From: Paenibacillus sp. RUD330
Lineage (GTDB): Bacteria > Bacillota > Bacilli > Paenibacillales > Paenibacillaceae
Length of the DNA: 64,000 nt
NCBI RefSeq assembly: GCF_002243345.2
Contig: NZ_CP022655.2
Location: 1,676,501 to 1,740,500, forward strand
Direction of reading: 5' to 3'
Position 1 is the stretch's first letter; each line of letters begins with the position of its first letter. Below, one piece after another: positions 54,301 through 60,744 of this stretch. A model generated the notes under the pieces. The model was not told where the DNA came from. It saw nothing but the letters and a program-made list of their open reading frames with translations, and did not search any database. The position numbers and the translations under genes were made by a program.

Positions 54301-54459
54301 CTTACCGCGAACGCGGACCATCCGTACTGCTACGCGGCGATCAAGGCCAAGGATCGGGACCGCGCCGTCCTTACGATCGTCCGTACCCGCATAGGTCCGG
54401 TGCCGGCCGGCAGCATCAACTGGATCGCAATCGGAAAAGGCCGAGAAAGCAACGAATAA
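48346..54459 (+). CDS. Giant decapeptide-repeat protein (WIAG-tail-like)
   Basis: 2037 residues from ATG 48346 (AAGGAG 12 bases before; ATG 48313 is an alternative). Residues 1-200: basic start MANSRKAKRPKARKVFFVED, then an acidic Glu/Ala/Pro region with degenerate GHPE/EKSGHSEKA repeats. Residues about 200-1928: roughly 170 ten-residue units of consensus GSVxSxHLAx, alternating with SSVxSEQLAx, so a 20-residue period. Residues 1929-2037: a beta-rich tail with AFSEPFEDASYALTANA and final INWIAIGKG. No signal peptide, sortase motif or membrane helix. I recall an NCBI family named for a WIAG tail on repeat proteins of Paenibacillus; I could not check this. The early repeats resemble the GSVTxAKLADGAV repeats of phage tail fibres. 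A fibrous surface, perhaps spore-surface, protein is my inference. Confidence 0.8.
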   Translation: MANSRKAKRPKARKVFFVEDSSISEINWLDEAEEGEGESGDTAQISGNSGLIQEEKAQKSEGEIRDSSETAAVSSVEAPPAPADSTEALHSEALEKPETDLPEQAGHPEATEKSGHSEKAGHPEITEKNGQSEKAAIPEKADLLESARKPGGPEGTEQPEARAQTKEGAPAPAASEETAASAERRLAERRRSGSSAPIVYASDLADGSVSEAKLASASVSRSKLQPGSVSSEALADGAVDNAKLRDGAVTSDKIADKTVLREHLADGAVSGAIIADGGISGAKLRSGSIGSDKLANRSIIGDKIAEGSLEARHLKAGAFSGELLAESSIQSIHFALESVDTPALANEAVDNAKLAAESVTESKLRDGAVTSAKLAEEAVNASHIAPSSIEGSHLAPQSVEGAHVADASLEGRHLAAGAVGSRELADEAVGSNALEPNAVGPEHIQPFAVAGDHISPGAVSSVHLADAGVGSVNLQPDSVTTIKLADHAVTSSKLADQSVSKAKIADQAVSRKHLAADAVDGSKLASGSVSERHLAAESVASFHVKDGSILEEHLADDAVTEEKIAGNSVGTGHLKDGSVTAKQLGNASVVRSKLAEDSVGSEHLAAESVQSRHVSDDSIGFSHLAPGSVRARQIGPSAVTSEAVGEAQIAGRHLADRSVDARHIAQGSIRTASLADGSVSQAKLADSSVSGRALAEGAVTARHLADYMVNSLKLSPESVTSDKLTEFSVTESKIAPGSVTESKLADSSVGSSHLKTSSVGADHIQDASVGSAHLRAGAVTSIHLAGGLIDSDALADQAVKERHLESNSVHAKAIAPEAVQSVHIAQESILGLHLTPQLIRPVHLAPESIRQEHLAAGTVGEEQLQAGAVSSRELREQAVESAHISPGAVASEHLEPGSVRQEHLARHSAGEQQIAPASIDASHVKEGAIQSDHIKGGAVSGFHVGLETLAGKHLKPASLLGYHISAGAIGAEQLHEGSVEARHLRARSIGSAHLAASSVGGEHIAPSSIGSGHLATGSVGSGHIAPSSIGSGQLAADSVGSEHIAPSSVGSGQLAAGSVNGGHIAPSSIESSHLAADSVESRHIARASVDGEHLVQESITGNLIARQSITGRNLAPGSVDSLQLAENSVTGLHLASGSVSSEHISLSSVGSGQLAAGSVAGEHIAPSSIGSEHIAPLSIAGSQLAHQSVAGRHLLPGSVSSAQLSAGSVKSEHIAESSVGSQQLAAESVNSEHIALSSVGSEQLAAESVTAVHIAPSSVGSRQLAEGSVKGEHIAPSSVSSEQMAEGSVKGEHIAPSSVSSEQLAKGSVKGEHIAPSSVSSEQLAEGSVKGEHIAPSSVSSEQLAASSVKGEHIAPSSVSSEQLAAGSVKGEHIAPSSVGSEQLAEGSVKGGHIAPSSVSSEQLAEGSVKGEHIAPSSVSSEQLAEGSVKGEHIAASSVGSQQLAEGSVKGEHIAPSSVGSEQLAAGSVKGEHIAASSVSSEQLAAGSVKGEHIAASSVSSEQLAEGSVTGEHIAPSSVSSEQLAAGSVKGEHIAPSSVGSEQLAEGSVKGEHIAASSVSSEQLAEGSVKGGHIAASSVSSEQLAAGSVKGEHIAPSSVSSEQLAEGSVKGEHIAPSSISGSMLLEQSVAGRHLAPNSVNSVQLAEESVTSAHLAAGSVSGDHILPSSVGSEHLAPASITSEHIAPSGITGLLLAEQSITSRLLAPGSVNSIQLAEESVTSAHLAAGSVSGDHILPSSIGSGHLAPASITSEHIAPSSITGLLLAEQSITSRLLAPGSVNSIQLAEKSVTRSHLASGSVGGEQLAAGSVTSEHFALSSINGSLVQEQSITGRQLAPGSVNAVQLAEESVTSLHLAAWSVSGEHIAPSSIGSQQLAAGSVTTEHIARSSVSGEQLAASSVTSDHIAPASIGSGQLAAGSVTLAHLAAEVLRQLTLPAVPIPEPAPSHRSSDLNQQFGLTAFAFDDRDDQLELEVAFSEPFEDASYALTANADHPYCYAAIKAKDRDRAVLTIVRTRIGPVPAGSINWIAIGKGRESNE
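51301..53220 (+). repeat. 60-bp tandem repeat core of the giant gene
   Basis: Period exactly 60 bases (20 residues, EGSVKGEHIAP then SSVSSEQLA). From about 52141 to 53200 some 18 consecutive units are nearly identical, and several differ by only one to three bases. The changes are mostly GAAGGC/GCAGGC, CCGTCG/GCGTCG or TGAGC/TGGGC. Units before 52141 are more diverged. Confidence 0.95.
53281..53730 (+). repeat. 210-bp higher-order repeat in the giant gene
   Basis: The block starting GAAGAGAGCGTGACCAGCGC at 53281 recurs at 53491, and a diverged start recurs at 53701. Each unit is 70 residues (seven decads). Conserved parts include SGDHILPSS and GLLLAEQSITSRLLAPGS. Confidence 0.9.
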
Positions 54460-54517
54460 CCTGCAAATGAAGAGGCTGTCGCCAGGCGGCCTTTTCTTTT
54501 GCCCTGAAATAGGCAGA

Positions 54518-54546
54518 TTTTGATTACAGCCCGAATTGTTTATAAT
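54518..54546 (+). promoter_or_regulatory. Candidate SigA promoter of the DUF445 gene
   Basis: TTTTGA (54518-54523), 17-base spacer, perfect TATAAT (54541-54546), 36 bases before the ATG. Confidence 0.6.
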
Positions 54547-54582
54547 CAAGGAGAACGTTTATTGTCGATCGGAGGAACAGGC

Positions 54583-55833
54583 ATGAAAACGAAGTATGCC
54601 GCAGGCACGTCCCTCGCCATCATGGCGGGCGGCTTTATATTGACGACGATTTTCACCAGCGAGCAGCACAACGCGCTGTCGCTGCTTCAAGGCGGCTTTG
54701 AAGCGGGGCTTGTCGGGGGAATCGCGGACTGGTTCGCAGTGACGGCGCTGTTCCGCCATCCTCTCGGGCTGCGGATTCCGCATACGAACCTCATCATCCG
54801 CAACAAGGACAAAATGGTCAACGCTCTCGTGTCGGCGCTGGAAAACGAGCTGCTCAACAAGGAAAGCATCAGCGCGCGGCTTCGCCGGCTCAATCTCATC
54901 GGGGGAGCGGGCCGGTTCATCGTGAAGCAGCTGGCCAAGCGGTCCAACCGGGAAGCGGTGATCGGCGCCGCGATGGCGGTTGTGGAGCGGCTGCCGCTTG
55001 AACGGCTGTCAGCGTCTGTGCGCAGCGGGCTCGCGGGTTATGCGAGAGGCATGGACCTACGACCGGCGGTGGAAGGAGCGGCATCGGCGATCATCCGCGA
55101 CGGTCTCGACGAGAAGGCGCTGGACTACGCGCTCGACCAGGCCGTCGACTGGGTAGCCAAGCCGTCTACCGGAAAAATGCTGGGGGAGATCGCTCAGAAG
55201 AAGCTGCAGGAGCTGCAGGTGGGCGGTTTCATGGGCTTTGCCGTCCAAGCGTTCGCTGGCTTCATGAACGAGGAGAAAATGGGTGCGATGCTTCAGCACA
55301 TGCTGCTGTCCGGCATCAAGGATCTCGGCACCCCGGGAAGCAGGCAGCGCGACAACCTGCTGCTGGAATTCCGCTCGCGAGTGATCGGAATTGCCGAGGA
55401 TGAAGAGAAGCTCGCCGCTGTCAAGGGCTGGCTCGAGGGCAAGGTCGATTCGGAAGAAGCGGAGGCGTTTTTCGTCGCCCGCCTGTCCGAGCTGAAGGCT
55501 TTCGTGCTGCAATGGCTGCAAAGGGACAAGGAAGAAGGCGGGCGAAGCCTCGTCCGCATCGCCCATGCAGCCAACGAGCGGCTGAAACGCGAGGAGGAGC
55601 TGGTCCGCAGCTGGGAGGAGCGCTTGTCGGCCGTCCTGGTGAGCACGATCGAGGCCAACCATTACCGGCTCGGATTGCTTGTCCGCGAAAACCTGAACAG
55701 CCTGGACAATAAGGCTCTGGTCGAGCTTCTGGAATCCAAGGTGGGAAGCGACTTGCAGTGGATCCGGGTAAACGGGGCGGTCTGCGGTTTCCTGGTGGGC
55801 ATTCTGCTGACATTGCTCGGCTGGGTCGTCTAG
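54583..55833 (+). CDS. DUF445 family membrane protein
   Basis: 416 residues from ATG 54583 behind GGAGGAAC. One membrane helix at each end (SLAIMAGGFILTTIF and VCGFLVGILLTLLGWVV), with a long helical soluble region between. The family motif GGFEAGLVGGIADWFAVTALFRHPLGL-IPHTNLI is present early, and the late segment GSDLQWIRVNGAVCGFLVG is characteristic. DUF445 (YheB/YjiN) proteins are of unknown function; both termini appear membrane anchored. Confidence 0.9.
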   Translation: MKTKYAAGTSLAIMAGGFILTTIFTSEQHNALSLLQGGFEAGLVGGIADWFAVTALFRHPLGLRIPHTNLIIRNKDKMVNALVSALENELLNKESISARLRRLNLIGGAGRFIVKQLAKRSNREAVIGAAMAVVERLPLERLSASVRSGLAGYARGMDLRPAVEGAASAIIRDGLDEKALDYALDQAVDWVAKPSTGKMLGEIAQKKLQELQVGGFMGFAVQAFAGFMNEEKMGAMLQHMLLSGIKDLGTPGSRQRDNLLLEFRSRVIGIAEDEEKLAAVKGWLEGKVDSEEAEAFFVARLSELKAFVLQWLQRDKEEGGRSLVRIAHAANERLKREEELVRSWEERLSAVLVSTIEANHYRLGLLVRENLNSLDNKALVELLESKVGSDLQWIRVNGAVCGFLVGILLTLLGWVV

Positions 55834-55911
55834 GCGCGCGAGCAAGCGAAAGTCAACAGGCACGCGGTTGATGGAGTAGGCATGATCTGATCAAGGAAAG
55901 CAAGAAGTCAT

Positions 55912-55957
55912 GAAAAAAAAGAAGCCGCCTTCCTTGAACAGGGAGGGCGGCTTCTTG
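55912..55957 (-). terminator. Terminator of the minus-strand 102-residue gene
   Basis: GAAGCCGCCTTCC and GGGAGGGCGGCTTC pair; on the minus strand the hairpin is followed by eight Ts (As at 55912-55919). The plus strand has no T run, so it serves the leftward gene. Confidence 0.85.
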
Positions 55958-56043
55958 CGCGCTCTATCACCGAAGCCGCGACGCGATTCGGGAAAAAGCA
56001 GACTGGAGAGGATTGCGGATCCTCATAAACAGCTCGGCGGACG

Positions 56044-56352
56044 CTACTTGTCCTCTTGGACAGCCCGGCTGTCGGCTCCGCTGCGGTCGTCGCCGGGATA
56101 ATCACGTTCCTTGCTGCCGTGCAGGGCGCGGTTTTCATAGCCGAAACGGTTCGGCTGCCTCTGCTCCGGCCGCCAAGGGGTGCTTTTTACCGGCTGCTCT
56201 TCATGGAGAACAGCTCCGTAAGGGCCTTCCGGAAACTCCTCGAACGTAAGGTCGTTGCGCTGCGACTCGACCGTGGATAGATCGGTGTATTTCTCTTGCC
56301 GCGATTCTTCTGTCGCGAAGTCGGTGTCGCCGCGCCGAATGTCGTTGTCCAT
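56044..56352 (-). CDS. Hydrophilic hypothetical protein (102 residues)
   Basis: MDNDIRRGDTDFATEESRQ onward: Asp/Glu/Arg/Gln-rich, no hydrophobic core, probably disordered. It contains LTFEEFPEGPYGAVL. It is supported as a gene by the strong terminator placed 87 bases after its stop on the same strand and by GAGAGGGG/GAAGG upstream. Family unknown to me. Such acidic proline-containing proteins occur in Bacillales as sporulation or stress proteins, but nothing here shows that. Confidence 0.65.
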   Translation of the reverse strand: MDNDIRRGDTDFATEESRQEKYTDLSTVESQRNDLTFEEFPEGPYGAVLHEEQPVKSTPWRPEQRQPNRFGYENRALHGSKERDYPGDDRSGADSRAVQEDK

Positions 56353-56426
56353 CCTTCGTACAGCCCCTCTCTGCTGCCGGGGGTCATGCTCCCCTGCGTG
56401 AAGGCAGCTGTACTAGCTTTTCCCAA

Positions 56427-56723
56427 TCAGTCGGTGAAATTCACTTCGCCGACGACCAGCGACAGGAAGCCGCCAAGCTCGGACGCTTCTTCCTCGTCCA
56501 GCTTGAACGTATGCTCCAGATAGCCTTCCTCCTCCAGGTCGTCCTGGCCGATGATGGCTGTCTTGCCGCTCTGCAGATCGGTGACGAGCTTTTTGCCGTA
56601 GAAGCGGTTGGTCGTCGTGACGGCCAGGTCGAAGCGCTTGAGGCCAGGCGTGATGAAGGTGACGAAACGAGTCGAGGTCTGCTCGGTCGAATCGGACATG
56701 AAATCATAATCTTTCAGCTGCAA
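56427..56723 (-). CDS. DUF3055 family protein
   Basis: 98 residues from TTG at 56721-56723, preferred over ATG 56699 because AAGGAGGT lies ten bases before the TTG. The sequence has RFVTFITPGLKRFDLAVTTTN, FYGKKLVTDLQSGKTAII and the acidic EEEGYLEHTFKLDEEEASEL, ending in FLSLVVGEVNF, as in the DUF3055 family of Firmicutes. Function unknown. It is divergent from the HRDC gene. Confidence 0.82.
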   Translation of the reverse strand: MQLKDYDFMSDSTEQTSTRFVTFITPGLKRFDLAVTTTNRFYGKKLVTDLQSGKTAIIGQDDLEEEGYLEHTFKLDEEEASELGGFLSLVVGEVNFTD

Positions 56724-56887
56724 GTGGATCCGTACCTCCTTCTCATCCGATGTAAAACGGGTCCGATCCAGTATAGCATGGATGCTGTGCTGCCGCCGCT
56801 CGCAAGGAGGATAAATAAGGCATTGCACAGATGCCGGGCCGTATGATAGGATGAATCTACCAGAACAAGAACCGAACGACCGGGAGG

Positions 56888-56933
56888 AAGCACCTCTCTT
56901 GCCTGCATTTGCGGGCGGGAGAGGTGCTTTTTT
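56888..56933 (+). terminator. Intrinsic terminator within the leader of the HRDC gene
   Basis: AAGCACCTCTC pairs perfectly with GAGAGGTGCTT and is followed by TTTTTT. It lies about 55 bases before the HRDC gene start and 40 bases after a possible promoter (TTGCAC 56823, TAGGAT 56847, spacer 18). No gene ends just upstream on this strand, so it would act as an attenuator or end a small RNA. Confidence 0.75.
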
Positions 56934-56988
56934 GCGTTTGCAGAATAGAGGCGTCTTGATCTGGACCACAATCGGAGGTGCGCGAAAA

Positions 56989-57999
56989 ATGCAGATCGTC
57001 TTTTTGAATTCATTCGAGAAACCGCTTGGAGACGGGAGAATCGACAACGCCCAGCTGTCCATCTGCGAGCAGCAGGGAACTTGGTCCGTCGTATGGAACG
57101 GAGCCCGGCACGGCAGCGCGGAGCCCTCATCCGTATGGTATGAGGGAAGCTCCTGGGAGGAGATGATCACCGCCTTCCGTCATGGCGTCGCGGTGCGGAT
57201 GGGCGAAGGATTCACGCCGCTCATCGACGGCATGCTGGACGAGCGGCCGGCCGGCAAGGGAGGAATCATTTCCATGCAGCAATGCTACGGAGAGCTTCAT
57301 GCCGACCACGAGCTGTTCGAGGCGCTACGCGACTGGAGGCGGATCAAGGCTTCCTCCGAGAAGAAATCGGCCTATCTCGTGGCGACGAACCGCACCTTGC
57401 TCATGATCAGTTCCTTTGTCCCGCATACGCTCGAGGAGCTCGCCCAGATTCCGGGATGGGGACCGGGCAAAAGCCGCGAATATGGAAAGGAGGTGCTGGA
57501 GCTTACGGGAGCGCGCGCTCAAGCAAGGGCTTTCCCTCTAAGCTGGGTGAGCGAGGCTCTCGAGCCGAAAGCCTATATCCAGTGGCTCTACAAGCAGAAG
57601 GAGACCAAATTCAAGAACAAGATGGACAGGCAGCAGTGCGGCCGTCTCATTCTGGAAGGAATCAATCAGGAGCGGACATTGGAGCAGCTGCTGGCGGATA
57701 CCGGCCTGCAGAGAAGGGAGCTCATGGAAAGGATCGAGCAGCTGGAACAGGAAGGCTATGATCTGGAGCCCTTGATCGCCAAGGAGCTGGAAGGAATATC
57801 GCAGGAGGAGCAGCAGCGCATCTGGGAAGCGCTGAAGGAGGAAGGGGACAAGTACCTGAAGCCGATCCTCCAAAAGGTTTATGGCGCGGAGCCGGCACCC
57901 TCGGCCAAGGTCGACCTGATCTATGACCGGCTTCGCCTGGTCCGGATGCGGTTCCGCCGCAGCGCCGCCGGCGGAGGCGGCAGCCTCGAAGCAATGTGA
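56989..57999 (+). CDS. HRDC domain-containing protein
   Basis: 336 residues from ATG 56989 with GGAGGTG nine bases before it. Residues about 100-175 form an HRDC domain (LFEALRDWRRIKASSEKKSA, LEELAQIPGWGPGKSREYG), the nucleic-acid-binding module of RecQ and RNase D. No helicase or nuclease domain is attached. The C-terminal half has winged-helix-like features (RTLEQLLADTGLQRRELMER) as in RecQ C-terminal Wrpase-type regions, and a basic tail. It may be a DNA/RNA-binding accessory protein. An intrinsic terminator in its leader suggests conditional expression. Confidence 0.8.
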   Translation: MQIVFLNSFEKPLGDGRIDNAQLSICEQQGTWSVVWNGARHGSAEPSSVWYEGSSWEEMITAFRHGVAVRMGEGFTPLIDGMLDERPAGKGGIISMQQCYGELHADHELFEALRDWRRIKASSEKKSAYLVATNRTLLMISSFVPHTLEELAQIPGWGPGKSREYGKEVLELTGARAQARAFPLSWVSEALEPKAYIQWLYKQKETKFKNKMDRQQCGRLILEGINQERTLEQLLADTGLQRRELMERIEQLEQEGYDLEPLIAKELEGISQEEQQRIWEALKEEGDKYLKPILQKVYGAEPAPSAKVDLIYDRLRLVRMRFRRSAAGGGGSLEAM

Positions 58000-58069
58000 C
58001 GCAAGCGCATGTCGTCAGGCTGGCGCTTGCCAGGCAGCCAAAGGAGGCAGAGGGCCGTCCATAGCCGAT

Positions 58070-59038
58070 TCAGAGAGTGCCCGGCGGGTCCCGGAACCAT
58101 TCCTCCAAGCGGCGCACGAGCGCCGTGCGCAGCTCCGCCTCGTGCCAGCCGAAATCCTCTGCGGCGGCTGCCGATTGTCTGGCCGCGACGGACAGCGCCG
58201 CTTCGCCGCGGAACGCGGAAGCCCTCAGCCAGCGGACGACGATCGCAAGCAGGCCGGCGGCCGGATCCACAAGGCCAAGATAAGCTTCCCATGCCTGTCC
58301 GGGCTCTCCGGACGAATGCGGAGTCGATGGACCGGCCGAATGCACGGAGTCCAGCCCGTCCCTGCGGACTCGCGAATAGGCTTCCGGGGCGATGAAGCGC
58401 GAGGCGATCATGCTCCTGAGACCCCGTGGATTCTGCAGATGCCTCAAGGCGGCCAGCATCCCGCGCATGCTCTTGTTCCAGTCGTCCTTTTTCACGTAAG
58501 GAGCAAGATCCGCATGATGGACGGCGATCATGCATTCATAATTTTCGATTACGGTTTCCGGCAGAGGACCGGCGGCTGCCTGAAGCATCCAGGCGTCGAG
58601 CCTGGCTTCGGCCTCCAGGCTCTCATGCCTGTCCAGCGTCTGGTCATCGAGGTTCAAGCTGCGCCTGACGGCTTCCTCCCCGTTGGGAGAGAGGCTTCCG
58701 TCGGGCTGCATGGCGGCATCGAGCAGCAGATGGAGGATGAAGCCGAGCGTGTAGACGACGGCCTCGTCAGCATCCGAGCCATCGCGGGGACATCCGGAGA
58801 CACCGTCGAGCAGATCCAGCAGCATCGGCAAGGGATCCTGCCGGTGAAGCCGGTCGGCCAGCACGTTCATGAGAGATCGTTTGGGCCACGGCATCAGCCG
58901 GCGGCAATAAAGAAAATCCGGACCGAGGCATCCCAGGACGAAGCATCTTTCCAACTCCGGCGAAGACAGCAGGCGCTGCTCCCCGGACTGCTCAAGCACC
59001 ATTCGGCCGAATCGGATATGGGTCCATATACCAGGCAT
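58070..59038 (-). CDS. Zinc-dependent phospholipase C-like protein with altered metal site
   Basis: 322 residues. The N-terminus GIWTHIRFGRMVLEQSG, then FVLGCLGPDFLYCRR and YTLGFILHLLLDAAMQP, follow the ZnDPC/phospholipase C fold, with G(C/A)xxPDf and H...D motifs. The usual final metal His after the HxxxDxxxH segment is Gln (AMQP), so zinc binding may be incomplete. There is no signal peptide, so it is cytoplasmic, as for many Firmicute relatives of unknown activity. Divergent from cheX. Confidence 0.78.
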   Translation of the reverse strand: MPGIWTHIRFGRMVLEQSGEQRLLSSPELERCFVLGCLGPDFLYCRRLMPWPKRSLMNVLADRLHRQDPLPMLLDLLDGVSGCPRDGSDADEAVVYTLGFILHLLLDAAMQPDGSLSPNGEEAVRRSLNLDDQTLDRHESLEAEARLDAWMLQAAAGPLPETVIENYECMIAVHHADLAPYVKKDDWNKSMRGMLAALRHLQNPRGLRSMIASRFIAPEAYSRVRRDGLDSVHSAGPSTPHSSGEPGQAWEAYLGLVDPAAGLLAIVVRWLRASAFRGEAALSVAARQSAAAAEDFGWHEAELRTALVRRLEEWFRDPPGTL

Positions 59039-59111
59039 GAGCGATCCTCCGCCTTTCCAAAATTAGAACCTTGCTCACCTTGACGTTATAGGTCTTTAGT
59101 AGCGTTAATGG

Positions 59112-59163
59112 TTATATTGGTATACTTGCACTAGTTATTTTAGTATAATTGCTACCAATATAA
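59112..59163. promoter_or_regulatory. 11-bp inverted repeat flanking the cheX promoter region
   Basis: TTATATTGGTA (59112-59122) and TACCAATATAA (59153-59163) are exact complements separated by 30 bases. The space holds TATAAT (59144-59149). The block is AT-rich and lies between divergent genes. It could be an operator pair or an mRNA stem in the cheX leader. Confidence 0.55.
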
Positions 59164-59203
59164 GGTTGACGTGAAACTTGGTCTATAAGGAGCTTAAGTG
59201 CCG

Positions 59204-59665
59204 ATGAGAGCCGAATTTATCAATCCGTTCCTGGAGTCCGCAGTCATGGTATTGGAGCAGGTCGTCCAGATCAAACCCATGCCTGGGCCAATTGGCCTGA
59301 AGGTGCTGAGCGGCGCCAACGATTTTTTATGGATTCGAATTCAATTGATCGGTCAAGTAAGCGGAGACATCATGTTCGGCATGAGCGAGGTGGATGCCTT
59401 GAATATCGTTTCGGCGATGATGGGCGGTTTCCAGGTCGACGCGCTGGACGAGATCGGCCGCAGCGCCATATCGGAACTGAGCAATATGATCAGCGGCAAC
59501 GCCAGCACGAAGCTGTCGAGCCAGGGAGTGCATGTCGATATTACCCCTCCGGCGCTGCTGCAGGGAGCGGAGCTTGATTTCCTGGAAAGGCGCCAGGCGC
59601 TGTCCGTGCCTCTCATTCTCGAAGGAATCGGCCAGCTGGACATCCAGGTATTACTTGCATCGTAA
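59204..59665 (+). CDS. cheX: CheX-family chemotaxis phosphatase
   Basis: 153 residues from ATG 59204 (GTG 59198 two codons earlier is possible; AAGGAG upstream serves both). The start MRAEFINPFLESAVMVL is typical. The active-site helix has the ExxN motif in SELSNMISGNASTKLS, with DIMFGMSEVDALNIVSAMMGG before it and DITPPALLQG after. CheX dephosphorylates CheY-P or related receivers. No other chemotaxis gene is in the window. Confidence 0.9.
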   Translation: MRAEFINPFLESAVMVLEQVVQIKPMPGPIGLKVLSGANDFLWIRIQLIGQVSGDIMFGMSEVDALNIVSAMMGGFQVDALDEIGRSAISELSNMISGNASTKLSSQGVHVDITPPALLQGAELDFLERRQALSVPLILEGIGQLDIQVLLAS

Positions 59666-59755
59666 CATAAGCCTGCCGGCCGCGCCGTCTTTTTTGATGC
59701 CGGCGCGGACAAAGGGATAAAGGACGGAAGCGAAGGAACATCGTTTCTCCATGAC

Positions 59756-59785
59756 AAAAGGAAGCTCCCCGGGGAGCTTCCTTTT
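59756..59785. terminator. Perfect 30-base palindrome, probable bidirectional terminator
   Basis: AAAAGGAAGCTCCCC followed directly by its complement GGGGAGCTTCCTTTT, 91 bases after the cheX stop. Confidence 0.8.
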
Positions 59786-59913
59786 GTGGCTTCGGCGGTC
59801 GGCGAGAAGGCCGGCCCTGCCGGGCGGCCGGACGCCTTCTTCGAGATGGGGAGCAAGCCGCCCAGCTTTGCTATCATATCGCTTATAAAGTACACTTGTA
59901 GCAGGTGATAACA

Positions 59914-60687
59914 ATGATTCGCGATAAAGTAATCGTGGTTACAGGAGCGACCAGCGGCATCGGGGAGCTGATCGCCCGCAGGCTCGCCGACAAAGGCGCC
60001 GTTCCGGTGCTTTGCGGACGCAATGAACAAAGGCTTGCCGCGGCGGCTGCAGCCATTGCGGGCCGATGCGGATGCAGGCGGCTCGACGTGACGGACAACG
60101 AGGCCGTCCAGGCCGTGATGGACAGCGTGCTCCGAGAGTTCGGCCGAATCGACGTGCTGATCAACAATGCCGGCTACGGTCTGTTCAAGACGTTTGCCGA
60201 CAGTTCCGTTCAGGAATTCGAATCCATGATGGATACGAATTATATGGGCATCGTGAGATGCACCAAGGCCGTTCTTCCCTCCATGCTGGACAATCGAAGC
60301 GGACATATCATCAATATCGCTTCGCTGGCCGGCAAGCTCGCTACGCCAAAATCAAGCGGATATTCGGCCAGCAAGCATGCGGTCGTCGGCTTGACGGACG
60401 CTTTGCGGCAGGAGGTAAGGGGTCAGGGCATTTTCGTGTCCGCCGTCAATCCGGGTCCCATCGATACGCCTTTCTTCGATCAGGCCGATCCGGACGGTTC
60501 TTATGTCAAGAACGTAAGCTGGCTCATGCTGAAGCCGGAGAAGGTTGCGGACCGCATCGTGCAACTGGTCGAAAAGCCTCGTGCGGAGCTTGACCTGCCT
60601 TGGCTTGCCGCCGCCGGAGCGAGGCTGTACCGGCTGTTCCCAAGGCTGGCTGACCGGATCGCCGGACCGATGCTGAACAAGAAATAA
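59914..60687 (+). CDS. Short-chain dehydrogenase/reductase
   Basis: 257 residues from ATG 59914 (AGCAGGTG before it). The Rossmann motif is VVTGATSGIGELIARRL, NNAG is present in VLINNAGYGLF, and the catalytic Ser, Tyr and Lys are in INIASLAGKLATPKSSGYSASKHA. The VNPGPIDTPFF loop follows. Classical SDR with NAD(P) specificity not evident. The substrate is unknown. It is followed by the DEAD-box helicase gene after 57 bases. Confidence 0.92.
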   Translation: MIRDKVIVVTGATSGIGELIARRLADKGAVPVLCGRNEQRLAAAAAAIAGRCGCRRLDVTDNEAVQAVMDSVLREFGRIDVLINNAGYGLFKTFADSSVQEFESMMDTNYMGIVRCTKAVLPSMLDNRSGHIINIASLAGKLATPKSSGYSASKHAVVGLTDALRQEVRGQGIFVSAVNPGPIDTPFFDQADPDGSYVKNVSWLMLKPEKVADRIVQLVEKPRAELDLPWLAAAGARLYRLFPRLADRIAGPMLNKK

Positions 60688-60744
60688 AGCATTCGCCTTC
60701 GCCCGAGCAAGGGGAGGCGGAGCGAACAAGGAGAACTAGACAAG

